NCBI GenBank assembly: GCA_948567375.1
Contig: OX419758.1
Location: forward strand, 12,591,001-12,655,000
Direction of reading: 5' to 3'
Source of the DNA: Lunularia cruciata
Taxonomy: Eukaryota > Streptophyta > Marchantiopsida > Lunulariales > Lunulariaceae
Length of the DNA stretch: 64,000 nt
Part shown: one piece after another, positions 1 to 12,607 of the stretch
How the letters are laid out: each line of letters starts with the position of its first letter
Position numbering within the stretch: the stretch's first letter is position 1
The notes under the pieces: model-generated
Databases searched by the model: none
Told to the model about the DNA's origin: nothing
The model's input: the letters and a program-made list of their open reading frames with translations, nothing else
Program-made: the position numbers and the translations under genes

Positions 1-3000
1 TTAATTAAGAATAGGTTAATTGAAGAGACCTTTTTCCTGGAAAAGTGAGCTGAGACTGCACCAGAACCGTTCTGCGAGAAGCACTTTTGGGCGAAACGCC
101 ATTTTGATTCATGGATCAGTGCTAAATGGAAAAGGTTATGCTGATCTGCAGTGGGAACAGTCATGTTGTTTGTCAAAAGAGCCAGCACATTTCACTCGGG
201 GTTGGGAATCGCGAGCAGGCGAGTACTAAATTGGCTCTTAATTTAGGTGTATTTATTGGCAATGGGGAAGAAATTGCAGTGCTTGCTGTTCTACAGTATG
301 AAATGAAGTAACCGACCACCCTAGCACATCGAATTCGATGGACGAGAATCGACATATTCTATCGACTGACAAGACCTCTTTGCACCTCCGATGGGTGAGG
401 CATGATGGGTCTTATGATGCAGCAGCAGAACAGCAACGGCGCGAGTTTTGCGGACGATTTCAAATGAGAGCAAAGAAATTGTGCTCAAATGCTACGAGTC
501 GATAACGGGCACAGTTTTCTTTCCTACTGTTCTTTGTTTGGTTGGGATTGGTTTGGGCTCCCTCCGAAAGATGCCTGTCCATGCTCCGAAGCCTGCGTTT
601 GCGGTCGCCAAAGCCTTGACTAAGTGGGGTTCAAACTTCATTTCATGTGCGGTCGACCGCGAGACATCGGAGCCTTGACCGAAGCTCTTCTGGCCTTGAC
701 CTCGGGGGAGCTTGATCCACATGCGGCCACGGTGTTGGCCTCAGATAGCGAAGGATGAAGGGTTTCGAATCACGGTAGTTCGGCCGCTTCCGGCAATTCG
801 GGTGTTTCCTCCCGGCCGGTTGGGGCTCGTCGCCTAAAGGGGCAGTTTAACGAGAATATTCCCGAAAACAGCGAAAATAATTCGAAAACGGAGACTGTTG
901 TCGAAAACGCCGGTAGCATTTAGAGATTATCCTGTGAATGGAGGTTCCCGGTTTTTAGACACATTCTCGAGTGTTACAGTTGGGGAAGATTTTGTCGAAA
1001 TGTGATAAGAATACCGCAATATAGAGTAGTGGACATGGAACATGCGGCTGTCCAAACGACAACAGTGTTGTGTCTCTAATGAGAGCCAAGGAGGACAAAA
1101 CAGGGAGCAGGGTAGAAGCACCTCCGGTTGCTGTTAAGGGTGATGAATGGTGCTCGCACCAATTTGGACCCCACGTGGATCAGGCTTCGGGAGTTCTAAA
1201 GGTACACACTTCGGCGGGAGAGGGGGTTTCTTCCGTTGCTGTACAGTAGTAGTATGGATGCATTCGTCAGTTGATGCCTTGGGGCCGATTACAAACAACC
1301 TGATGACCCACTCTTAGTTGAGTTCACATGTGCTTGGCTCATCCATGACGCAAGTCCTTCAAAACGCGAAATTCACTCCAAATTCTCACGGTGAGTATCT
1401 GGTCAACAAAGCAGTGGTTCGGGTACAGCCACGCGTGCACCAAGAACCTCGCGCCGCAGCCCTTCGGCAGTGCTCCACTGTAATTAGCTTGCTTTGATGC
1501 CTCGGAGATGCACTCTCAATCGGCGGGTGACACATGAAACCTCTCTCTCTTGGGAACCATGTGAGGCAAACAAATTCTCCATGTGAGCCAGCCAGCAGCG
1601 TTCTAGACGACATCCACCATGTTCTGTTTGATCCCCAAGCCCTTCTCTGCCCTTCCCGACTAAAGCGAATTCTTGGCCCGGTACAAGCAAAAGTTTTGCT
1701 TATCTTACGGTCGTCAGCGGTTTCCAACCCAATTAAATACGTGCGGGTCCGTAAAAGTGCCCAAACAGTGCCAGACAAACGTAGCCTTAGGCGGGTGATT
1801 CTATCCTAGACGAGGTATACGACACTCTCAGCAGGTCTCGCCGGACACAAACAAACCCCACACACACCACAACAGGGATTCGTTACTACTTCTGTTACTT
1901 CTCCAACAGATTATGTGTGCTGCTGCTTAGCAAGTATTCGACAGCTTGCTTGCCCATTCCCTTGTTTCGTTGCGGAGCCAAGGCATGAGATGGGCTTCAA
2001 ATGTTGGGCTATGCCATGCAAAGCTCGACCCTGTTGTTGTTGACCTTGTTGTTGTTGTTCTTTTTATAGTCTCCCGTCCTTCCGCGCGGCCGAATGATAA
2101 ATAATACATACGGATGTAGAAGTCCATGGCCATGCCAGCTCTTTAACTTCTATTTTACAATAAAATGGAGGCTACGTTATCTCGGAGAAAGTCCTCAGCA
2201 GCAGAATGTCGCGGCACCTAGCTGCAGATCGTCTACGATCAGTGACTGTCAACTTTCCCCTTCCTTCAATCTCCGTGGAGATAGAAATAATATATGGAGA
2301 GATGGTCCTGTTTAACGTTACATAGTTGATGCACGAGTTGAACGCCCCCATCCTGAAGCAATTGCCTTGAAAGACCGCTTTGGTATGAAAAGGAATCATT
2401 CCCTTGTCCTTCGCGCTGGTTAGATAGTAGTTGTGGTGGTGGTTGCACTCATAGGAATCCGATTCGTTCGTTAAGCCATGTCACTTCCAGACTACCACAG
2501 TATGACCTTTTACCACGTGCTTCCCAACTTGCAATTTTCTGGAAAGACATCATTATGACATATTGGGCTAGTATCATGATTGCCCAGGATTAGCCTGCGT
2601 CTTCGGTCCATAGGAGAGAAGTTTTCTTGCTAGGCCCCAGTTTCGAAAGGTTCTTGGCATGGGGCCATGCCAACAGCAATCTCAGAATATCCAACAAAGA
2701 CATGCAGATGAAAACGCTCCTAATTCAGTCAACAATAATTTGCGAGCTCACTTCTGTCTGAACTAAATATGCGACATCAAGTTTATAATATCTCCGTCCC
2801 TCTCCTCCCTCGGGGAAGTCAGATCTGCTGCCAGAGAAGCTTAACAGGTTGCATTATGTCCCAAGTGTGTGTGACCTGGTCCGAACAAATGCCGAAGGAG
2901 TGCATTCATTTTATTCATCCATGTATTCCGCTGGTTTTACCCTCGATGTATACCATTGGTACCCTGAAAGTGGGAGTGGATTATCAGCTAGACGGTGGTG

Positions 3001-3753
3001 AACGACGTACCCGGGTTATAGTTCCAGCACAGCACAGTGGTGGTGTAGTAGGAGGAGGAGAAATGCAACAGTAAAGCAGGAGATCGGAGTAACAAATCTC
3101 TTGCAGCAGCCTTATTGAAGGACGTACATCCGAGGGTGCTATGAGCTCCTACAGTGCAAACAAGCTCTGAAGCTCTGGAGGGGATGATTTATGGTGGTTG
3201 AGATCGTCGCCCCGACAGAATCTCAACACCGTACTTAACGAGGTCAGGGGTTCACATGGGGAAGAAAAGACGACAATCACTACACTACATACACTCAGCT
3301 CTAGAGCGTGCTCGGGGAATGAATTTTACTGTACAGTAGAAGTTGGCAAAGACAGAAAAATTTTCTCGTTACACGTGCGCGTAAGAAGAAAGCGCGGATC
3401 TCGTCCTCAATGTCGAAATGGACATTGTAGGGTAATGAGATTGGCACGAAGAAGACAGCCAACGTGGCCTCGTGCAGCACGCTGGACCGCTACAGTTGAC
3501 TTAAAAGTACAGTGAGTGACGATCCCTGTTCACACAGAAACGGTTGGACATGACCATGAACTCCCCGACGAGTAGTGCTCTCGACCACATTTATGAGCTT
3601 GCCATTGATGGAAACCTCACAGACGTGAGATTTGCATGCTGCTCCATACCGAATTTCCAATCCTATAGTTAGAGCAAGCCATTCGCAAATTCCTTCTCTA
3701 TTGATAGCGGCAGCACGCGAGAGCCTCGTCATTAACAACTCCCAAATCTATCT
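1..3753. other. No gene recognised
   Basis: Both strands hold only short open frames of up to about 130 codons. None has a motif I recognise, and they overlap one another on opposite strands as chance frames do. There is no retroelement motif, tRNA or obvious tandem array. Base composition is mixed, unlike the AT-rich tracts further right. Spliced genes with short exons could be hidden here and I cannot exclude them. Confidence 0.5.
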
Positions 3754-3850
3754 ATTGGGGCTTAGCCCCATGTTACCTTTTTTTGTCTCTCCCTTGTACG
3801 GCTTGATGGGGTCTTCCCATCCTTCATTTATCCTACGCGGTCGCCTTTCT
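3754..3850 (+). repeat. Dispersed palindrome-ended repeat R, copy 1
   Basis: This roughly 97-bp unit begins with a palindrome (TGGGGCT-T-AGCCCCA) and contains GATGGGGTCTTCCCATCC in the middle. It ends with CTACGCGGTCGC followed by TTTCT. Five other full or partial copies lie at 3901-4000, 4536-4590, 11226-11326, 12571-12607 and 24811-24899. There is no coding potential. The family is not one I know; a short non-autonomous element is the likeliest reading. Confidence 0.7.
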
Positions 3851-3900
3851 CTTCCAATCTATCTCAACCAACCATCTATTTCAACCATCTATCCCAAATC

Positions 3901-4000
3901 TATTATTGGGGCTTAACCCCGCTTTACCTCTTTTGTCCCTCCTTTGTACGCTTCGATGGGGTCTTCCCATCCTTGATGTGTTCTACGTGGTAACCTTTCT
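3901..4000 (+). repeat. Dispersed repeat R, copy 2
   Basis: This second unit lies in direct orientation about 50 bp after copy 1. It has the same order of blocks: hairpin (here GGGGCTTAACCCC, one arm mutated), GATGGGGTCTTCCCATCC, then CTACGTGGTAACC. The last block shows CG lost to TG/CA relative to CTACGCGGTCGC. Between the copies is a short ATCTATC-rich spacer, so the pair may have arisen by local duplication or by two insertions. Confidence 0.65.
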
Positions 4001-7000
4001 CATGTTGTTTCTCAACCCCGCACAATCGAATTGGCGATTCATTCCCACCCGCATGGCGAAACCGTTACACCCGAGAAAAAAATGGATGCCCTGCCTTCCT
4101 GCTGTAATGACGACAAATCCAACCAGAGATTCCTCACCAAAAATCAAATGACTCGACATTTCGTTGGCCATACTCGGCATCACGCGCAAGCGCGAGATTG
4201 CACTTCAGCAAGAATCTAACAGGACAAACAGGCCAACCCAACAAGCGTAATCCAACTCCCGATTAAGAAGCCCCAGTTGTGGAAAGGCTCCATAAACGGC
4301 CGTGCAGAGTAGAATAGGACACTATTCCCGGTCGGTGAGGATCAGAATCCGAATCTGAATCCGAATCTGAATCCCACCCTTCATTTCCTATGAATCTCAG
4401 TGGGACACGTCCCGACAGGCCAAAATCAGACGGGATGCGATTCGAAACCCGAAACCCGATCGCGGTTAGGGAGGTACTCTAACTGCGCTGTTCCAGCGTG
4501 GTTACTACACTGCAGGACTATAGCTGGTATAAAAAGGGCGACGGCGTAGAAAACACGAAGGATGGGAAGACCCCATCAAGCCTTATAAAGAGGGGTCGTC
4601 GCTTTCGGGACGGATCTCATGAAGCGACGGAAGTATTTTCCGTAGTGCTAAATCACGTTCGCCTCCCATATTTAGTGAGCTTGAAGTTCGCGAACATGAC
4701 TTTACATTTCATTTGGTTTCGTTCATTTCGTGTTCTTTAGTTTCAGAGACTGTCAGTTGGTGCATCTATCAAGATACTTGGTGGGCATGTTCTCCATTGC
4801 ATCCAATATCATGCAACTCATTCATTATCCCTTTACCCGCACTCTCCAGAACAGGGTCCAGAATGGGCTGTTTTCTGAGCTTCTTGCTTCCAAGGAAACA
4901 GCTTCCACGACAATAGGCATCAAGGCATGAGTTGTTCCACAAAGTTCATTGCAGTGACCGTGGTAACACCTCGTTTGCGTTTGATGGATAAGATAATAAA
5001 TACAACCTTTTTCCCATTCCCTGCCAACTTGGATTGGCATTAATAACACGTTATTATAGCTCTAAAGGCATTCGGTAGGAGGGCAACAAATCTTGTAAGC
5101 CTTCCAATGTCCAGTTTATCTGAAATGCAAATCGTCTTCAAGAAGTTTCCAAGACATTAAAGAACATATCATATTCATTCGTTCTCGAGTGGGACTTTTA
5201 CCACGAAGCATTTGAGCAATGAATCTCACCGGGAAGTGTGCCCTTGAAAGCTAATCCAAACGACAGCTGAGAACCTACTTGTGCTCATCAAACCATCCTT
5301 TTAGAGATAAAGGTGTTGCTTGATCTGTTGAATTAAAGGTATTTTTATAAAACTGAAGAAGAGCTTCTTCCCCTCCAGCCTTAGAAGTGCAGTATCTATT
5401 CGTTGAATAGTATACATAGTTAGAATACGCCACCTTCGCATGGCTGACCAAGGTTAGAACGAGAAATGTACCACGGGCATATTGTTCCTATTTTTAGAGG
5501 TCACTAAACAAAGCTGTATCTCTTACAATTGAACGTTCAAAAAGTCCAAAACAGGGTTCCATAAAGATCCGTAAACCATGATAATCTCGTAGATTATGTT
5601 CAGGGGAATCGTGCAACGGATCTTCGTAATATGTACTCGTCTCAAACTCAGGCATACGCACTAAATTCTTGATTCTAAAAGGACCTTAGGAGGTTATGTA
5701 AACAGTCTCACAAACAAAGAGATGTGAAGGGAGACAGTGGAAATGCCGGTTGGCAGTTTATCTGATTCGAGATCACGATTCATGACAATGGAACTGCAGT
5801 ATACGGATGGAGAGAGCGAGCACATGATGAGGGTGGTGCTCCACTCTCGTAGATGCACGTACTTACTCACCGCATTGCACCAGCACTGTCTAAGTGAAGT
5901 GCAGAAGTTTAATTGATGCGTCCGTCCGTCTGGCTTTGCTGTCTTCGGTACTTTGATCCGTGTTAGAAAGACTCTGGAATTTCGCTTTTCCGTGAAGTGG
6001 TGGGCCATGTTGATACCAACAACATCCGTCCTTCTCAGACAAGAGCATGGATCAATGGAAAGCTTGATCCTTGCTTTCTCGCTGGATGCAGTGCCAAAGT
6101 GCCGATTGAATCTCGAAAGAACGTATATTAGTAGTTCGGTGGGGACGCGTCCTTATGTATGAAGTGGTACGGGGTTGTACGAAGAAGAAGTGAGTCATGA
6201 GAACAGAGGGTTAACTCTGAATTGGTTGCATGTTTTGGACATGTTGTATAGAAGGGGGGAACGGCGTTGTCCTCATCCATTCGGTTGGAATCTATCTATC
6301 TACTAGTACTACTACTAGTCCCCGTCATCTATCATCCATAAGTTAGAAGTCCTTCGAACATGTTCAATCGAGAGCGAAAGAAGGAACATAGTGTTGAACC
6401 TCTAGTCACTCAACGAGACGTATATATCTTGAGTGAGAGCGAAAAGGGGGGATCATCCCAATTCAGTTCCAATCAGACACCGACCATTGTTAGCTTGAGA
6501 GCAGAACCTGGAGATCTACACAGTTCCTTGTGCACATTTCCGGTCCATACGTGGAGAACGACACCTGGGAGTTTACTGTGGGAGCTGAAGAAGCTCCGTG
6601 ATGTGAGTTGTGAACTGGAATTTGGATAAGCTCAACTGTTAATATCGAGAAAATACACTGCATTTCTTCACTGATGGGAAGGGCTTAACTCAGAAGCTAC
6701 CGACCACTCTGCACATTAACCCAGACATCACGGTGGGCATGTGACATCCGATCAATGCCTACGGAGGATATCACATACAGCATTGGATCTGCATTAGTCG
6801 GACATCCACTTAAGACAAACAGTATGTGGGGCTCCAAATTTAGCCTTCTATCATCATCGTCTGTGTGTGGAAAGTGTTGGCCATCTTCCTTTCCAAGAAA
6901 CAAAGCACTATGTACAGGGAGGGATCATGAAATTGGATCTCTTCGTGGGTTCAAGGAGCAACGAAACTCATACCTCCATAATCCCTCAGAACTGGGAGCG

Positions 7001-8640
7001 ACGAGATGCATGTATGCACTTGCACCTGCCCCAACCAGACGAACACACGAATGAAACCTCTCAAGGGACGTAAGGCCATGGGTGGTAATTGCCACATCTT
7101 GTTGAAAACAAATCAGTAGAAACTCAGTGTTGTCTGTCTTATGGATCTTACACCCACTGTACTCATAACCTCTCCCTCATTTGCAGACAGATACACCCTT
7201 GTATAGAAAGCGGGACACATTTTCCTTTCCCAGTAATCCTCAATCGCAACTTGATTAGGTCTGGAAGTTCATATACGGGTGAGTCTCCAGCGTTGCCGCC
7301 ATCGACTCATAAAGACACGTATAGACCCCCTCTTCCGATTACAGGACAAAACAAAAACACGTGTGCTCCACCTATGGACTTAGACACTTCGCTGGTACTG
7401 TTAATATCCGTCTACAGCTAGCGCTCGGGGTTTTAGGGACTCACTTTGATTGTTTCCTTCAGCACCCTTCTTCATCATATCCGTGCTTGTACTCGAAACC
7501 TTACAGTTCATAGAATTGAAGACCTAAGCTGGACTGCACCCGACCCTTACATCATGAAGGCACAAAAAGGCCAATAAGTACTGCAAGTTCGAACCGGTAA
7601 TTACAGAAACACGTTTTCGCAATCAAAGGTCGCATCAGAACGGTCACAAAAAGTTTCAGAAACAAAAGCGAGGGACTCTTAACCAGAGCCCGAAGATCAC
7701 CTCGTTGTGCACAGATTGTTTTATATAACTCCACTTGACACCAAAGGTAGCTTTGCCTACCGTATAAAAACATAATTGTGAACCCTGAAACGTACCTTTT
7801 GATCTGGAGGTTCAAGAACCAGAGTTGATTTGGAAGTCAGCTGTTGACTATCATACTGCAATGCGGGTCTAGTAACGTGCTCGCATAACTCGCAGCTGAA
7901 GCAACTGCACCTCCTGCCGGAACAGCCTGTGCGTAAAAGCTGATAAAACACCAAAGAAACAAACTCTGGATGATAACAGCTGTGAATGACTTGTCCGTTT
8001 ACGAAAATGAGAAACGAAATTCTCTCAGGATCCGACTAAAGAAAATAAAAGGAATACATGCGTTCAGAAGCAATCGTGAATGGTTCTGGAAGGATTAATT
8101 CACGCGAGAAAGAGTAAAGCCAAAACATGAGACGAATTCATAGAGTGAACGATTGCGCAGCTTGAACAAAAAGAGGTGAAAATTTTCACAAGGTGTTATA
8201 ATACAGAGTGGTACATTACTGAATCAAGGTCATATACTCGCAAGAGTCTAAGAGGCTAAAGTCTAAAGTTTGGAGGAGATTGCATTCCCCTCGGCCTACA
8301 AAACACTGATTTGATTTCGGCTAGAAACTACTGTGAGAAGACATTTGCTGAGAGAAGAGCCCCCAGAATAGGCCTCGTAGTATTCCAATCCGTGAGTCCT
8401 ATCATTGACGCGGCGCGGCACCGCAGACCCCTTTGAGTACAAGAAAGAGACTGATGGTGCGGCGCTCAGCAGAGTAGGGGCGGCAAGAATAAGAGTAGAA
8501 TGATCTCCCCCTGGCCTGGTTGAAAAGAGCCGAATGTGGCAGGTGGCTCGCGATGAATGCAGAGTTCCACCTTTCGGACACCGGCGTAATTCCACCTCGG
8601 GCTCCCATCGAATCAAATTGCAGAAACGAGTGCAAACAAT
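4001..8640. other. No gene recognised; one partial R repeat inside
   Basis: Apart from the partial R copy at 4536-4590 and a small 12-bp tandem tract of GAATCCGAATCT near 4345-4375, nothing here can be assigned. Frames are short and unsupported. This is the 3' flank of the minus-strand bHLH gene, so its 3' UTR and terminator should lie just below 8641, but I see no unambiguous polyadenylation signal. Confidence 0.45.
4536..4590 (-). repeat. Dispersed repeat R, partial copy 3
   Basis: This is a minus-strand fragment containing the GGCGACGGCGTAG end and the GGATGGGAAGACCCCATC core. It lacks the palindromic hairpin end found in copies 1, 2, 4 and 6. It is truncated after the core. Confidence 0.55.
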
Positions 8641-9528
8641 TTACGAAGGCGACTGCTCGGCCTCGTCGACGGCATTGGCGAGAGCCTGCATGGCTTGGAC
8701 TTGCATCTGAAGAAACATGACGAAATCGGCTGTCTCGTCTAGTAGAGAGGTGGTATCCATGTGCGTGCCCCCGGGCACGAGTCTTTGCAAGGCAATGAAT
8801 CGGCTTTCGAGGTCCTGCTCCTGCTCGACGCTGGAGATTTGTTGATGTTGTTGATCGACTATTTTGCATGATCGGGAGGACCTGCTCCTGGGCCTGGCCA
8901 AAGACTTCACCCTCCGGAGAACGGGCTTGGGCTTCCAAGAGCTGCTTCTCAAAAGTCGCCTTTTACTCTTGTTCCTCAAAGCAAGCTTCCTAAGAATAGC
9001 CCGTCTGCTCGTTTCCAAATAGCATTCATGATTTCTGCAACAATATTCCCTGTCTCCCTTGCGTAACATGCGCCCAGCCAAGTTCCTTCTACCAGCTAAT
9101 CTTTTCCTTTGTACAAACAGATTACCGTAACTGCGCATCAACCTGCTACTGGCGCTCTCCGTTCTTTCCTGAGGGCAGCCACACTCAGTTCCATGGTTCG
9201 ATGAAATCGATTCGGCTGGACGCACACCACCTGGTTCAGAAGTTCTCACTGATTGCTGGGCAACTGCCTCCATGGAAGAAGTTGCAAGCTTCTGGCCCAG
9301 TGCATCGCTCCATGAGGCTCCACTGCCGGAAATCGCAAGTGAGGCATCGGCAGCGAATTGAATTGCTTTGAAACGATCCGAGACGCTGGAGAGACCAACA
9401 GACTGGTTCACGATGTTGTAGGCGGGTAAGAACGACTTCAAGAACGAGGCAGAAAACTCGGAACTGTCCTGGATGATGCTGTTTGTTTGCAACGGAATTC
9501 CACTACTGTCACTCAGGACGTGATCCAT
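8641..9528 (-). CDS. Atypical bHLH transcription regulator, IBH1/IBL-like
   Basis: This is a single-exon frame of 295 residues. The C-terminus (about 236-283) carries a helix-loop-helix of the IBH1 type: ESRFIALQRLVPGG, then MDTTSLLDETADFVMFLQ and MQVQAMQALANAV, close to the plant consensus LVPGG-MD-LL-ETADYI-LQMQV-AMQAL. The preceding region lacks the His-Glu-Arg DNA-binding residues of typical bHLH proteins. Residues about 24-80 (FLKSFLPAY, then SDRFKAIQFAADASLAI) resemble the N-terminal helical module of IBH1-like proteins. Residues about 135-225 are rich in Arg/Lys and Ser and include RRAILRKLALRNKSKRR. From family knowledge, such proteins act in the nucleus as non-DNA-binding dimer partners that inhibit growth-promoting bHLH factors in brassinosteroid/gibberellin control of cell elongation. 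At 295 residues it is longer than typical angiosperm IBH1, mainly through the basic middle. The first ATG gives the full N-terminal module, so I chose it. The family assignment is firm; orthology is not tested. Confidence 0.87.
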   Translation of the reverse strand: MDHVLSDSSGIPLQTNSIIQDSSEFSASFLKSFLPAYNIVNQSVGLSSVSDRFKAIQFAADASLAISGSGASWSDALGQKLATSSMEAVAQQSVRTSEPGGVRPAESISSNHGTECGCPQERTESASSRLMRSYGNLFVQRKRLAGRRNLAGRMLRKGDREYCCRNHECYLETSRRAILRKLALRNKSKRRLLRSSSWKPKPVLRRVKSLARPRSRSSRSCKIVDQQHQQISSVEQEQDLESRFIALQRLVPGGTHMDTTSLLDETADFVMFLQMQVQAMQALANAVDEAEQSPS

Positions 9529-9610
9529 TGTGGCAGACCACTGGTGCTTGGGGCAATTGAACGACTACTCCAAAGACTTCCCTACAGATTACTAGTACTG
9601 AATCAATCAG

Positions 9611-9844
9611 TCACGATTTCTTGACCTTCTTCGCTGAGTCGAGAAAAAGCTTTACAGCTTCCTTCCGATCAAACCAGTTCCGAATTGTGCTTATGGTACC
9701 AACTAAGACTGAGACATTAAAATTCCGACGTGATAGCTCTCGTTCGTGTTCCAGATGATGGAACACCGACAACGATGACGACAGTAGTTCTTCCACCCGG
9801 AGAGAAAACGCCTGGATGGGTTTGGTAGCTCTTTGCAGACGCAA
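9611..9844 (-). CDS. Possible upstream ORF of the bHLH transcript
   Basis: This is a 77-codon ATG frame on the same strand as the bHLH gene, ending 82 bp before its start. If transcription begins further upstream (the CT-rich stretch at 9930-10500 looks like a plant leader or promoter), this frame would be a leader uORF. It has no motif I know and does not resemble the conserved uORF of SAC51-class bHLH genes. It is equally likely to be a chance frame. Confidence 0.22.
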   Translation of the reverse strand: MRLQRATKPIQAFSLRVEELLSSSLSVFHHLEHERELSRRNFNVSVLVGTISTIRNWFDRKEAVKLFLDSAKKVKKS

Positions 9845-9929
9845 GCCGAGATTCGCTTAAGAGGCTAATCTCTGTATCAGACACGCAATTGGAGTGAAAG
9901 AATGAGTAGAAGATAGGAAAAAGGATATT

Positions 9930-10500
9930 TCTGAGTCTGTATTTGAAAGGGAGAGAGAGAGACTAAGGTAGGAAGCAGGCAGGAGAGATGAGGTAGAAGA
10001 GAGGACGGGAGACGTATGTGTGGGTCTCTAAAACTATTTCACCCTTCTCTCTGAGTCGCAATAACCCTTTTGGCTTCCCACGCTCTTGAGTCTGGGTACA
10101 CCAGTACAGGCAACAGCAGGAAGGAGGTGAGGAGAGAGAGGCAGCAGGAGGAGGAGGGACCTGTCAGCAACTGACCTTTGAAAAAAAATGCCCGAGCTCA
10201 AGCTCTTTGAAGTAACATGAATCGCCGGACACGAGGGGAAGGTGCTCCCAAGAGCGCCACTAGAGTACAAATGCTGACCTTAGACATAGGGTTCAAGATA
10301 ACGGTGACTTTGGTGGTGCTGGGCATCCCTTTTGGGACATCGCGACGTAAGCCAACACCAGTTTCTGACCACCGATTGATTTGATCGATTTCTCCGTCCA
10401 AGTTAAGGATTTCTGCTGCTGCTGCTGGTAAATACAAACGACACCGAGAGAGAGCGCTTGGTGAATGGAAGAGAAAGTGAAGAAGAGCCACCAGCTGGTG
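9930..10500 (-). promoter_or_regulatory. CT-rich upstream region of the bHLH gene
   Basis: Read on the gene's strand this region is rich in CT runs: GAGAGAGAGA at about 9950-9960, GGAGGAGAGAGAGG near 10125-10140 and GAGAGAGAG near 10447-10455 on the plus strand. There is also a short GCT triplet tract near 10417. CT-rich leaders and core promoters are common in plant genes. No clear TATA box at a sensible distance stands out, so the transcription start is undefined. Confidence 0.35.
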
Positions 10501-11225
10501 GCGGGTATATGGCTACGGTAGCCGGTACTACAGTAGCGTGGTCCTGCTCAACGGGGTGGGTAAATAAGATTACGGGCTGGAGGCGAACCCGGCGGCACAG
10601 CCACGGCTGCGGGATTCATCGGGCCAGTGCCGGGCCGGTCAGCCTGCACAACGGGACGAGCTTCCTTTTGTCCCGGTCTTTCTCTAGCCGCGTAATGATG
10701 GTTATGTATGGCCATAAAGATTGCTGTTATCCGCTATGTCCCCATAGATTCACCCATGCTGTACTATCATCGCTAATATCATGAACCGGTGATGCTCAAG
10801 GTCATATAAAATCCGATAAAAAAGCTGTTGAATTACTGATTTCACATCAATAATCCGATATCAGTATCGGATTCGATTACTGATTATCCTGATCTCTCGC
10901 AAATCTCGGAATATCTAGATACGTCTCTCTAACAACACTACTTCCGAGTACAAATGAACCTTCCTTGAACGACCGGGTGATGAGAGTGTCCAACTGTAAT
11001 TCTGAAATTGATTTCTAGTGAAGATGATAATATTAGAGGAACTCCATTTCAGCGAAGCATTTATATTTCCAAAATCAAAGTTAACTAATTACAAAAGTCT
11101 GAAAATTGTGATTCACATGCATTGATGATGTTCCACATCATGTTTTCCTATGTATAACAGTTTTTTAAAAGAAAAGCAGCTCATGAACATATCAAATCTC
11201 TATTCCATCAAAGTCACAAAAGGAA

Positions 11226-11326
11226 AAAAGAGCGACCGCGTAGAAAACACGAAGGATGGGAAGACCCCCATCGAACCGTACAAGGGTGAGACAACACAGG
11301 TAAAATGGGGCTAAGCCCCAATAGAG
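11226..11326 (-). repeat. Dispersed repeat R, copy 4 (full length)
   Basis: This minus-strand unit is complete. On the plus strand it starts with GCGACCGCGTAG, passes the GGATGGGAAGACCCCCATC core and ends in the hairpin TGGGGCTAAGCCCCA. The hairpin arms are perfect (7 bp). It is the best copy for defining both ends together with copies 1 and 6. Confidence 0.7.
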
Positions 11327-12570
11327 TCGACAAAAAGTCGCAAAAGTAGATGGGTCTAAACTAAAACAAAGGTTAGTCAGACGAACTCATTGACCTCAAC
11401 GTCTTGTTTCTTGGCCCACGGAGCCATCCCGTTCGTGAAAAGATAGAGAAACAAAATGCAATTTCGTCCCAACACTTACATTATTGGAACCACCCTAGAC
11501 GAAAATCTCCCTGGCGAGCACAGGACTCTATCAGGTTACAGTATGGCTACCGGGATCCTATGGATTTACCATCGTAGCGCGTTACCAAATCTATCTAGGG
11601 ATTTTAATTGTACTCCGGATCAGTTAACGTGCTAGTTCAAGACTTACTGGTGTTAGCCTTGACAAGAGATCTGGCAAATGAGTTATCGATAACTGTCGCT
11701 CTCATCAGGGCTTGGCAGTCTGATGTGGTATCCTTACATGTCTGCGAGCATGACAAAATGAGATGTATTTGGAAATGTTTTGCATTCAACTTTTGTATAC
11801 GCAGGATCTCATCTCCCATGCGAATTTTGCCGCGTCAAATTCTTCACACATGCGTACCATGTCAGCGATAGAGAGTGCGGGTAGTCATTTGGCCATATTG
11901 AAAAGTAATGCCAACCTGTGGGAATGAGTAGCAACATCTGCATGTGAAGATGGATAAATCTTAATTTGGTAACATCCAGTTGAATTGCATGCAAACTTGC
12001 AGTCTCCTTGACGGAATGACGCAGGCACCGTGTGGTAAACCCCGGTTGGATGGGAGTGAATGCTACAAGTAGACATAACACGCCTTACTGTATGATGATG
12101 GATCCGACGCTTGGGAAGTTACCACGAGTGTGAATCCCGGTGCTTTTGCAGAGGTGCACTCCAGGGCAAGCTGGCCGGCGGAAGGCGGCTGGGCTCGTTA
12201 AGGGACGCCGTGAGAACTGAAATTCAACGATAGCAAATCTTGAGGTGGCCCGCTACTCTAGCTGTGGTACAAAAGCGAACTTTATGATTGAATGCTTAGC
12301 CAGCGAGATATCCTGAGATCGTGCCCCGGACTTCTATGAAACCATGGTTACCTAGGGTGAACGAGACCGCTAGAGTTAGGTTCTCGTCCAGGTATCGGGC
12401 AGGACAGGTTTGCGAAAGTCTTACTATTAGATGGCAGGCATGGCATGACGGGGTTGTGGTCACGAGTTTATTGATGACTTCGAAGTTGGAGAGAAGAGAG
12501 GCATTGTAATTTTCTTTCTTGTGGACAGGTTGTGTTCCGATATGGAACGCAGTAAAAAGTAAAATAATGT

Positions 12571-12607
12571 AAAAGGCGACCGCGTAGGAAAAATGAAGGA
12601 TGGGAAA
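12571..12607 (-). repeat. Dispersed repeat R, partial copy 5
   Basis: Only the GGCGACCGCGTAGG end and about 20 bp into the element (ATGAAGGATGGGAA) remain. The rest of the core and the hairpin are absent. Confidence 0.5.

Noticed and set aside
8402-8938. 178-codon minus-strand frame overlapping the bHLH gene
   Set aside because: Alternative frame of the bHLH coding region and its 3' flank; the HLH motif is in the other frame.
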